A stretch of 64,000 bases of DNA from Phoronis australis (lineage: Eukaryota > Phoronida > Phoronidae). The notes below the pieces were generated by a model. That model had not been told where the DNA came from, ran no database searches, and saw nothing but the letters and a program-made list of their open reading frames with translations. Where the stretch lies: contig NMRA01000286.1 of assembly GCA_002633005.1 (NCBI GenBank), positions 360,503-424,502 of the forward strand. The letters run 5' to 3'. Shown in pieces: positions 1 through 11,500 of this stretch (position 1 is its first letter; each line of letters opens with the position of its first letter). The translations under genes and the position numbers were made by a program.

Positions 1-2589
1 AAATGAATAAGGTAGTCTGGACAATTAGGGGAGTCATTTTTAAAAAACAAAATTATATCATAGGCTCGCTTACAGGTACATAAATAGCAACTTAGTTGAA
101 AAGCACAACATATAAATTCAATCTTGGGAAACCAGTTCGTTCTGTTGCAAGTGAATACAAAACACATAGATAATGGTTGACCTAAAGATATGTACAGAGG
201 AAATATGACCAAATAGTAACGGACAAAAGAAGGTGAAAAATAAGAGTTTGAACACTCAAATTCACTGAAGAAAACACAAAAAGATGTATTGAAGATCTCT
301 CACTATGGATAACTTAGCTGTAACACGTTTTAGAATTGATAAAAGGCTACGAGTTCTTACCACTATAGGCCACCCAGTAATGACTGATCAGCTCATGTGT
401 TCGGTGGTGTCTTCTGAATTGAAGTAAACTTTCTCACAGATTGAAACACCAGTTTTCACAGGGATTATTTCAACTTGAAACTCATTATAAACTAAATTAT
501 GGTGACAGACAGTGCTCAACGTGATTTTTTCACGGGCAAGCAGACATTGATAGACGGGTTTTCTCTTGCGTGCCGTATTAGGATTAGGTGTTCATTGTCA
601 TGCACAGAGCTACACCTTCCGCCATACTGTAGCTACTGTACATGTGTGTGTGTGGACGCTCCACTTCAAGGTGGGGTAAGTTGCTCTAGTGCAAGTTGAT
701 ATAGGGTAGGCTGTGTGTGGGCTGTACTTTAGACAAGAAATGTATAGATATACATATTTGGATCACTTTCAACTACTAATTGAGATTTCCAGGTATCTGC
801 AAAATTGTAATTTGTTTTTTATCTGTCTACTTTTGGCTGTGGGTTACTCCACAAGGACGGTTTGTAGCACTGAGCAGCACTGAGGGTATTTCCAGTAGGT
901 TATAAATGCTTCAGGTATTATCGTTGGCATTGTCTCAGGGGTTTGGGGGAGGGGTATGGCCCAATCTCCCATGATAATTGGTTGGAGTTCAGACTTCTCA
1001 GACATGCATCTCTGTGTGTGGTCTTCATGTAGAACCCTCCTAGTAGGCAAGAATTAAGGACTTGCAGAGAAGGTTATGTTGGTATAATCTCAGCCAGTGT
1101 CTCATACATGAACTTCTGATTGAAGTGTCTACTCACTGCTAGGAGATATTGACCATGGTTGTACAACAGACTGCGCGTTATTGGAAGTCCCTGGTTTCCC
1201 ACCGTTAAGCGGTTGGAATTCAGAACTGAGGTTCTTTCACAGATACAGGTTTTGAATGAAATTCACAATTTGGATATCATATTTAGTTACTAAAATTTAA
1301 GAATGCAATCCACCAAATTCGTTACTCAAGACTGATTCTGGTCACAAGCCAATCAATGGTTTTTTATAGTAGACATTAAAGTAGTTACATTCTTTTTCAA
1401 AAGGTGGTATTGTTCTTTTTCCTGTTCTGAGAATCGATCAGCAAGTCATCAGTATAACAAATGTAGCGGAAATAGTACTTAAACCGATTCCATTCTCCAA
1501 GTACGACCAAATTTACTGTTTGTTCTTGTAATCAGGTCTTTAAAAGTCCACTGGTGCCGCAGAAGCATTGCAAACATGTATGAATTTATCAAAGTAATTA
1601 ATAGATCTTAAAATAACTGCAAAATGCCCACTTGTGTTTGGTTGCGTGTGATTATATAACTTTCCTGCTTTCCTGCCAGTATTCTCATCGGCTTCTAAGC
1701 TTCTGTTTTGTTACAACTCATTGGAAATCTCCTCCCTTACATACAGTCTTTGGTGCGTTTGATTGATCAGTGAATGTAATATCCCATAGCTAGGTGCTTA
1801 ATTAAGATAGGTATCCGGATCTTTCACAGGTAAACTTGAAAGCACTCATGAACAGAGTTCTGATCAATAACTGGCCACCTGACACTCGGTTTATCTTACA
1901 CTCACCAGGTGTCACTACATGGCTAAGAAATTCTGATTGATTTTGGAAGTACATTCTGCTCTTGAGTAATTTTTCAACTAGATTGAACATTTTCATTGTG
2001 TTGCTGGCTTTAAGCTTGGTTTGCAAAGTTGCTCTTGGGAGTCGTTGGCCAAAATTCGAAGCATAAACTAGCCCATCATGTCATGCATAAAATTCCAGTG
2101 GTCCAACTTGTCTGAGATTGTAATGTACAGGCTAATTAACTTCAATCTGAACCTCTTGATTTATAACCAATTAACAACTGCAGTACCTCATTAACTACCA
2201 AACTTCCAAATGATGTCTTCACAGTGGCATTTGCCAGCATCAGGATTGGGGAAATTAATCGATTGCTAAATAACAAGGGTTGGAGATTTAAATGTTATCC
2301 CCTGTAAGTAATGGTTGGAGAGTGTGGCGTTGTCTGTCAGTCGCGGTGTTCTAATTCGCAAACCAGGTGTTTTTTCATTCCTATAATCATTTGTCAAGGT
2401 TTGGTTTCCTTCAGAGTAGACTTCTCATTAAGAGCCTGGTGACAAATATAATATATGGTTGTTTTTGTGCGATGGGCCCCACCTTGTGACCTGACCAGGT
2501 CTAATGCGCTGCTTAAGTTATCAGACCACCTCTACCCTTTTCTGTTACCACAGCAGTGTATCTTGTATTGCTATCTGAATACAGTTAAA

Positions 2590-2830
2590 TATCACCAATT
2601 TAGTACAAATATAATCGCCCAAATTGCCGCACTTTCATTTTTCAAGGGCTTCCAACATGGCTGTGGGTGCCCACAAGTTTTGTTGCGAAATATTTTCTGA
2701 TGGTAGCTTTGGTACAGAACTTGAACATACGATAGTTTTAATTTGGAGCTGTATATCTTTCATAGAAGAATTTCAATTGGAAATAAAATTTCGCTTGTCA
2801 GCCATGTTGTGTCCTAAATTGAGGAGATTT
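2590..2830 (+). repeat. Interspersed repeat family 1, copy a
   Basis: Shares an ordered set of short blocks with 3728-3905 and 19922-20150: TATCACCAATTT-like start, a T-rich run, TCAAGGGCTTCCAACATGG, a TGGTAGC..TGGTACA block and (copies a and c) CAGCCAT.TTGTGTCCTAA at the end. Copies are diverged, so the family is old. No coding capacity is seen. Confidence 0.55.
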
Positions 2831-3727
2831 TAAGGTAAAAAGTCAGAAATTTCAGTGCTCGACACTTAGCTTAATGCTAATGCACATTTGGCAACCTGGC
2901 AAATATCTGAGTTTGCCAAATGAAATCTGTGGTCACTGGTCGCCAAAGCTGAAAATCCCAGGTTGCTAAATGAAATCTGGGGTTGCCGTAAAAATCATTG
3001 ACAAGAAGGTTGTATGGCCGTATCATGCCCTGTTCGCAGTATCTTACGCGTACCTCTCCAGTTTCTCCGGTAAATATGCGTAAATATTCTCTAACTCAAT
3101 TCCTCCAGCCAACAAACATGGAACACAAACAATTGCATGCACTGCTGGGACGTATTTCACTGACCTTGCGTGAATTTTCCCGAACAATTCCGACTTCCAT
3201 CTGTTCCCTTCCTGTTGCAATTTAAGCGCATGTTTGATGTGTGCTGACTGCTGTAGTGGCAAATACATTGATTTCACAAAATAAAGGAAATAATTATGAA
3301 TCAAATGTATGAAATCAAAGAAAACTGTTAGTAATTTAAAGTTTGGAAGTCAACACAAACTTTGAAATAAAAATTTAGAGGAAATTATTGTCTGACTTCG
3401 ATAATCGCATTGGCAATTTTGTGGCGACTTCAGATTTTTCCCAAGTTACCAAACACAATCTGAGGCCGCATTGGCAACCTGCAAGTTGCCAAATCGAGTG
3501 CTGAATTAACATATTTCTTATTTTGACGTCATTTGCTTTCCACTCGGACATTTGTATCTGGTGAAATGCAGCACTGGTATCTAAGTAGCCTCAATAGTTC
3601 TGTGTTAGTTTGCTCTCACTATAATGACAATACCGTACTTTCTTGTAGCAGTGATGACAGGCCATCTGGTTGTGCTGGGATATATTTCAGCTTTACAGTG
3701 TCATTAGAAGAGCCATGCTTATGGTCA

Positions 3728-3905
3728 AATCTCACCAATTTTGTGCTAAAACAACCATCAAAGTTTTTTTGTTTTTCCGTTTCCAAGGTCTTCTAACTTT
3801 GTTGTAAATACCCATTACCTTTTAAAATATTTTTCATGGTAGCCTATGGTGCACAACTTGAAAATGTTAAAACCATCAATTACCTTTTCATGTCCTGACC
3901 ATAAG
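3728..3905 (+). repeat. Interspersed repeat family 1, copy b
   Basis: Contains TCTCACCAATTTTGTGCTAA, a run of T, CCAAGGTCTTCTAAC and TGGTAGCCTATGGTGCACAA in the same order as copies a and c. Diverged and non-coding. Confidence 0.55.
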
Positions 3906-6762
3906 TCATTTAGCTCAAAATGAAGTTGCTTTATTCACCAGCTGATGGGCAGTAGAGTCCCTTTCACTTGACAATTGTCAATGATTTAGCAAAAGTCTCC
4001 TTTTGTGAAGAGGCTAACAAAGTTAAGTCTAAGTAGTTGTCAGAAGTCTGTTGTGGCTGAAAAGCAACATTGCGTACTATGATTTGGGACAGTTGGAATT
4101 CTTAAAGGGTGAAGGAATTTCAGTTGACAACTGTCATCTCTTCAGTTGTCAAGAACATCAGATCTTCAGCAAAAACCAGTTCTTACTTTTAGACAGAATA
4201 ATAAGTTTTACTGGTATTGCCATATCTTTAACAATCCATATTTTAACTCGTCGTCATAAATTGTTTCGGAACAAGAAGTTGCAGAAGTTATGATTTTGGT
4301 GTTGGATGTCTATAATTACTTGTCTGACAGATTGTTAATTGTGGTGAACCCAAACTGGCATTGTACACCACCCGTGACTAATCCCATCTCAAATTGCCAA
4401 ATACTGGCTAATTTAATTTCATGCTCTATATACTCTTTTTCTGGAATAGCCATAACTGCCTTTCACTTTGATTAATAGTCTTTTCTGACATTTGTGGGTT
4501 TGGTTTTTTTCGTTTCTGGAAACATTTTAATTTTGAGCGCATGGTTTTGTGGAGTGAGGTAGTGATGTCACAAGGTACATGGTAACATTCATAACAGGGC
4601 TCCTCCACGCTTAACACACCGTTAATTTGACAAGTGTGAGCTGAGGTTGGTAAGAACAGAAATTGAAATAGACGAGATACCTGAAGTGAAAAGCTGGTGA
4701 ACTCGGCTAATGTCCACTGGTACGCCCAAGGTCACCCAATCGGTGTTTCTTTTTTGCATGAATCGAAAATTAGGAGCATCCCACGTGCTAGTTAACAACC
4801 TATTTCCTTGGGCCTATTATCTTGCGTGTAGGTACACCTCCTGGGGCAGCCGACCACGATTGAGCCCTTTCGAGTTTTGCTAGATCATTCCTACATCCTG
4901 TAGTATTTTTGGTACATGCTTGGATGTGGCGTGGCGAATTCATGGCAATCTTGTACTTTTACTAGGTCGTCAAACAAAATCTGAGGTCACATGTGCGACC
5001 AGGTCACCAAATCAAGCCCTGCATAATATCTTGTGGGGGGAAGGTTTAGATGAAATTTTTTTGCAAAAATATCGTGTAGGTTATTTTTTCAAACTGTATT
5101 TCAAAAACATTTGGCAAAGATTAATAATTTTCATTAGAAAATCTTATACTTAATCATTCTAACTGGTGATGCTGTCCTAATCTTGTTCTTGCTCAGTAAC
5201 ACTTTTATTTTTATCAATAGGTGTCTCTGTAGTGCAACACACTTGAAAAATATTCCAAGTGAATTTGGAACTCCCTTGTCTCTACTGTTTCCCTACCACT
5301 TCATGTCTTCATCTTCACATGTTATTTTAAGGTGTCATTCAAGTTTGACCGCAGGACAGTTGCCTTTTTGCCGTCTTACAAATATCGCCTGTCATACCTA
5401 CGACATTGTCACAAACGATTTGATCACTGCACTGACAAGATTTCAATAGTGTCTCCATAGTGTTCTTTAAAGATTACACCCACTAGAAAGGCTAGTAGTA
5501 GTCACATTGGTACTCCCATTCTTCTCCAACTATGCTTTCATTAGGTTTTTGCCAGCCAATCCAAACACGCAATTGATACAATGTTGATTTAAACCTTCAT
5601 GTTCACCCAACTTCAATACACCTGTATTGCGCCCACTGCATTTGAATGCTCCACTCTTATAAAGGTGTCAGTGTAGTGTGACCTGCGGAAAGCCATAAAA
5701 CGATGATTGCTATATATCCCTCTCTATTTGAGTGTAGGACTGTTATCACATAGTAGTGATAAAGGTGAGGGGCAAGTCGGATACTTACACTGATATGACC
5801 AAGTCATCGCCATTGACCTATTGACATGTGATTTGCTGGACAGATCTTTTGTACAGTACCTGTGCCCTACGTGCGTGGAGTATATGGTTGACGCTACGTT
5901 TTGGTACCTCAGTGTTTTATCATGTAGCAATGGAATTCACTCAGTGATTGTTAGCACCCTCAGAGACTGTGTTTGGCAAAGGAATGAGAGGATGATTTGG
6001 ACTGCCACCCCTCTCTCTGCCTCTAGGAGATGAGGTTGAAGTCCTGCTGTTTTGGTGTAGGTATTCCTGACAAGACACTTCCCGCGTTTTGTATACCACC
6101 TGTGTATTGATTTGGAAACCAGACCAGTTTCACCCAAAGCCTTCACCTGTACCAAGTAGAGAAAGCATATGGAGGAAACAAGTGTTTTGAATGATCTGTT
6201 CTATGCAAATGTTATCCATTGTTTTAATAGATAGTCATCTTTTTGATAATTGTCATGGAGGATTGGTATGAAATGAGCCCTCATCATTCCTGTGTTTTGT
6301 ATATACAGCATTCTCACTCTGTTTTGCAACTTGACTTCCACAATTGCTAATGGATTTAACTTGGTTTTCATCATCAGGAAATTGAATTAGTCAAATTTTG
6401 TCTTATCCAATTTTGGATTTGCTTTAGTAAACATTTCAATCACCAATTTTGTTGGGTATTGGCTATTCAAAATTTAACATTTATTACTGTAGGCGTTATC
6501 TGTGATCATACATGACCTTATTTTCAATACCTCAGCTGAATATTTACTCCCTGACAACAGGTGGTATAAATTGATTTAACTATACCATAAACTACATCTC
6601 CTGCATACAAATGTGTTAATACATACAGTGGCCCACTTTTGAAATAAAAACTTGTGAGTTTGTTGCATACATTTGAGTTGTATCACAAACTTGCTTGTGT
6701 CAAAGGTTATTGCGGAGTAGTGTGTGAAATGGCTCATGTCTCATTTGTGCTCATCATTTGTG

Positions 6763-6783
6763 CCCCCNCCCCCCCCCCCCCCC
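6763..6783. repeat. Poly-C run with an undetermined base
   Basis: About 21 bases of C with an N at 6768. Homopolymer length is uncertain here and any frame crossing it is unreliable. Confidence 0.9.
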
Positions 6784-8055
6784 GGTTAGGGGAGTTGATG
6801 GATTTTATGGTAATTTTCACCTATTTAGCACACAGTATTGTAGGCTGGTGAGATTTTATTTTATCAGAATTTAACAACAAAAATGCTTCATTTTGGCTTG
6901 GTTTGTACTGTGCAGATGTCATCTAGTAACATTTGGTAAATTATCTATTATTTGCAGCCGCATTATCAACCTTTGGAAAATGGAAAGTGATAATTTTAGC
7001 AATTATCTTTGTGTGAAATAAGTGAAGAATTACTTTAATATTTACAAAAATTTTATGTTGTTGTGACTCAGACATTTGGATCACGTGCTGCTGTCTACGT
7101 TTGTGAGTGGAGGCATGTCTACATATCTAGAAGTGGATTTCAATAGAGGATGAAGTGAAATTCTTGACCTGTATGTCCCTGGGTGGTGCCAGAGATGGTG
7201 ACTCTGGTCATGTAAACACCACTACACAGTCACTAGTTGCCCTTTGTGTTTGCACACCTTCAAGTTGCTTCTTGGGGCTAACATGTCGCACTTTTTTGAA
7301 TGGAACATTTGTGCTTGTAGTGTCAGCTTGTTCTGCTAAGGCTCTCATTCAGTTGAAAAGATTTATACAGTTGTGAATACATTGTACTTGATATTTGAAT
7401 TGGTTAGTCTGTCAATTCCAAGTCAGACCCTGAGGCCTACCAACTTGGGAGCAAGAAGTGAAAGATTCCTTGTCAAAACTAATTTACAGTATTCGTGCAT
7501 TGATGGCATTGACTCATGAACAAACATTAGTTTTGCCATTTAGTCACTGGTTTGAGTGAAATTTTTATTTTGTGGTCAAATCCCCATGGAGTGCACAACA
7601 ACAATTGTGTTGTTTGCTCTTGGTGGCTCTCCAGAGCAAAGATCATGAGGTTGAAAATGATGTCATAGAGATGAATCCTCATCAGTTTTAAGAAACATTG
7701 AAGCTGATTTCAGTAGAAGTCTAGTGTTCTGCGAAGTGTATGCACCTTAATATTGTTAAAGTTTGGTGGCGATCTGTGACTTACCTTTTCAGGTATTCCT
7801 TGGAAACTAGTTGGCTGAAGTTAAACTAACATTCATCATAATGCAGTCTTTATACTTCCAGAGAATTTGATGAAAACGGTTATGAATTGTGAAAAGTTGT
7901 TCTGTGAAAAATTGTTTGCAACGCAAGGCGACAGTTTAACGAACTGCATTATGCAATACCCAGTGTGATTGCATTTGAAGTTAATCTTTTTTATTGGCAG
8001 AAAGGTGCATCTTCTGCATTGCACTTGCGGCCATTTGCTGCGTGTACACATCCAG

Positions 8056-8133
8056 CCTCCCAGTACTAGGTCTTCCAACGATATTGAGGCAGAAATGATT
8101 GAAGGAGAGGCACGCTGCCGTCACAGGAGGAAA
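8056..8133 (+). CDS. Candidate small exon upstream of the first Dishevelled exon seen
   Basis: 78 nt bounded by TACACATCCAG and GTGTCC, phase 0-0, which would fit before the exon at 8436. It reads PPSTRSSNDIEAEMIEGEAR, then CRHRRK, more protein-like and richer in GC than its surroundings. Both splice sites are weak and I know of no matching Dishevelled sequence. Low confidence. Confidence 0.2.
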
Positions 8134-8435
8134 GTGTCCATAGCAACTAAACTGTGCTAGGACATACCTGATAATTACTTCCTTCTTCTCATGGTCTCTG
8201 TTGCACTGATACACGATGATCATCCTGGAAAAATTGGGAAAATTGTCACACCTTTGTCTAGTTCCGCCTGGCTAATTTGAATCCCAACTTGAAGTCATCT
8301 TGTAAGAAGGCAACATGTGCTGTTGCAACTCACCATCTTGACACAGCCGTAGCTACAGCCTTGCGCTCTCTTTTTCTTTAAACAAAGCTGTCCTGTCTTT
8401 TCTCTTATTAAACTTTTTTCACTTTTCTTTTGTAG

Positions 8436-8563
8436 CTCGTGGCTGCTGACAACAGCACGTCGGACAATGCGTCGTCCACGGGGGCAGAGTCGAACCAGGG
8501 TCAAGATATGCCACCCCAAGAGAGGGTGGGTGGTATAGGAGACAGTAGGCCGCCATCGTTCCA
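8436..8563 (+). CDS. DVL: Dishevelled exon: post-DIX linker
   Basis: 128 nt, entering in phase 0 after a pyrimidine tract ending in TTTTGTAG and leaving with two bases (CA) before GTAAGTC. It starts [11 protein letters not shown] and ends [14 protein letters not shown]. The [10 protein letters not shown] block is conserved in vertebrate DVL1-3 between the DIX domain and the acidic linker. It is noticeably richer in GC than the surrounding intron. It is the first Dishevelled exon I can defend in this window. Confidence 0.95.
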
Positions 8564-11500
8564 GTAAGTCATGGCTGGGGTCCTGAGGTTCCGTACGAAC
8601 CAATGGTCTTAGAGAATTTTCACGTCACAGCAGAATCCTTGACCTGAGGTGTCTAGGGTTGACTATCTACTCTAGGCACTAGCATGGATGAGGAGCATTG
8701 CACAGGTTTAATTGCTTTTTTGGTGGTTTGAAAGCAGAGTGTGTCACCTGAATAAAATTGTTCACTGTACATTGGTTTCAAGTAGCATTGTTAAGGACAA
8801 AAATGTGCTACTCAGGACAGAGTATGAATAAACGCATTAGTTTTGTGCATTGGTGTAGTCAGTCCTGTATGCAGAAACATGATTATTTCTCGTGTTCTCC
8901 TTTAAAAAGTCCCTCGTTAATTTTATTAGTCTAAATATTCCATGTCGCTGTTATGATAAAGCCCCAAACCCAACGAATCTCCAAAGTTTAAACCCAACTT
9001 AGATTGAATATTCTCTGTTGTTCTTGAATACGAGTTAAAGATGAATGTTTTGGACCATTCACCGTTATGGCCATTTTCAGGATACAAACCGTATGCTTTA
9101 GAAGGAGGAGTGGGGGATTGTTGCCAATGTTGCTTTTAAGGTCTTAAAAATGGCGATGTCAAATTATAGAATTCAACGTTTTAATTACTTCTCACATCAT
9201 AAAACATGATTAAGGAACCAATAGCAATATGCCATTTGACTTTGAAGCACACGTGATATAAATACATAGACCTTGTAAAAATGTCACCATTCTTGACAAC
9301 TTTCAGGGTAAGGAGGTAGTGGGAAAAGTGTACAGTTTGTACGCTCGTGAAAATGGTGATAATTGTGAGCAGTCCCTTGTCATTTTGTGCTTGAGTACAT
9401 TACGATTTATGCAGATGATTACATAAAGCATGCTCGCACTTGTTGACCATAAAGGTGCAAATTTAAATTGGAAATGGAAATTTAGAGTCTGAACACAAGT
9501 TTGTAGACTGAATCTAGGGGTTGTCAAGTGCAAACTTTGATTATGTACTCATTTTGCATAAATCATGACATATATGAAGCCAAAGACACCTAAAGAAGAA
9601 CAGAACTTATCCAAAAAGTTGGGAGTTGGAGATAGAGATGAGAATTCAAGCACATAGGTCATTTGGTTGAACTCTGTGATATTTTTTTTGTTTGTAGGGT
9701 CTTTTGAAGTCAAAAACATTTGAGAATGTAAACTTTTATGTCAAGTTTGACAATTATTTTTGTGAAATGCTGTATTAACAATTATGTTGTTGCTGAAGTG
9801 AGAGCCGTGATATGTAGGTGGGTATCCTACTGTAAACAGACACTTGGTGATTTTTTTATTTAAAGGTCTGTCCATTTTGCCAGTCTCGTGAAAATTTTTT
9901 ACATAGTCATTTGGAATTATCAGTATGATTTCTGTTTTGTCATTATTTGGGCTTGGAAGCCCCAGGCAAAACATCAACACAATATAGAAAATCAAGAACA
10001 CGTGAAAATGTCTCGGGTCGTCTTACTACACTTAAGAGATGCTCTGACATTCAGTTAGCATTCTTTGTTTTTTTGTTTATGTGTTTAATTCGTCAGGTGT
10101 GTAGTGAATTGCCTTGGGAACTATCTGATGTGTTCTTGATAGGCATTGATGAGCTGTGCTAGTTTCCAAGAGGCCTTTACCATGTGGGAAAAATGCTCGT
10201 TGTCAGGGAAACCTATCAGTCGTAAAAAAGGGGTTATTGAGATTTTCTGTCTGGAGTGATCCTCCATGGTCAGTTAAAATTTTGAAATTTAATTTCCATG
10301 TTTTTCTTTTAGTTTTGTTTACAAACAGTAAACAAAGACTTGGCGACCAAAACAGGTCGTCAGGGGTAAAAAACGTCCTCTCTGAAGTGCGATTTACAGG
10401 GGAAGAGCTGGGGGCTCTGGCAAAGATCAAAGAAATTGCAGTATTCATGGTTCTCTGTGGGCCGAAATCCAAATATAATGCATCTTGTTTTTGTGTCCTA
10501 GTCTTCCTTTCTGTTGATACCCAGAAACAACTTAAATTTATCATTATCTCATTCGGTGATTTGCAACGAGCCTTGTCTGGGTATATTGCAAGACATTCGT
10601 TGTTAGACTGGAAGTTTGTTGAAAGAATATATATGAACTCAATTACCCCTACATCGTAGACGTTATGAGTTTATATATCTGAGTTTTTTGTGTTTCGATT
10701 CCTCGTAGCGAATATGGTTGTCAAGAAGTTGTGATCTCATTCTAGAGTTAACATCAAATTTCACTGTGCTATGTTTTAGCGCCAATGCTGGAAAAGAGTA
10801 TGACAATCTGGAAAATGACTCGGTAGGCGAGTCGTGCACAGACACAGAATCGTTGCTAAGCAACAGACGAGCACCAGGTATGTAAGTGACTGTTGTAAAC
10901 AGTTTTGTATTGCAAAAAAGCAAATTTGACATGACTTGTGCATAATATGTTATGTTGTGGTGTGGCATTGTTTGTCTGAGCTTGCTTGACACATTGCTGA
11001 ATAGGAAGATGGTGGTTCTATGGTATGGGTAAATGAATGATGTTTGTTTGATATATTATGTCTGACAGTGGGTGCTGCTTCCTGTTGGTTTGTGTTGTGA
11101 CCAATAGATGGCAGTTGAGGTCTCATTCATCTGTGCCTTGTGAACAAAGCAAGATGGACTAACGTGACCTAGTTCATCATAGCTGTTGATAACTAATTCT
11201 GTTTCTGATAACATCTGTTTTTATTGTTTAATTTTTGGCTGTAAACCTCTCAAATCTTGATGCTTTTTACAAATTTTTACATGCGATACCATTTATTTTC
11301 TTAATTATTTTAATGAAAATATTTTTAAATCGTGATTTTATTTTGTGGTTTTGCTCCTTGTGGCATTTTCTTTGTTCAGAATTCTGTCTATAAATTATTC
11401 TGTAGTAAACCCTTTTATCAAAAAAGATAGATGGTAAATGTAAAAGGTTTAGCTTCTGACTTGTTGATTCATAATAGTAACAGAAATATTGACCCCACTA

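Larger units (their letters stand above)
1..8435 (+). other. Gene-free left flank, probably a long Dishevelled intron
   Basis: No exon matching the DIX domain (for example the KEEI..DDNA..PCFNGRVVSW segment) could be found in any frame. The stretch is AT-rich with scattered short open frames. It holds degenerate copies of an interspersed repeat (2590-2830 and 3728-3905), TTTGGCAACC-type blocks (2880-2995, 3410-3500, 4960-5022) and a poly-C run containing one undetermined base near 6768. A weak exon candidate at 8056-8133 is listed separately. Confidence 0.7.

Noticed and set aside
10156-10659. 167-codon open frame, the longest + strand frame outside recognised exons
   Set aside because: Intron-like composition, no recognisable motif, no splice context, and an antisense open frame of comparable quality. 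Likely chance.
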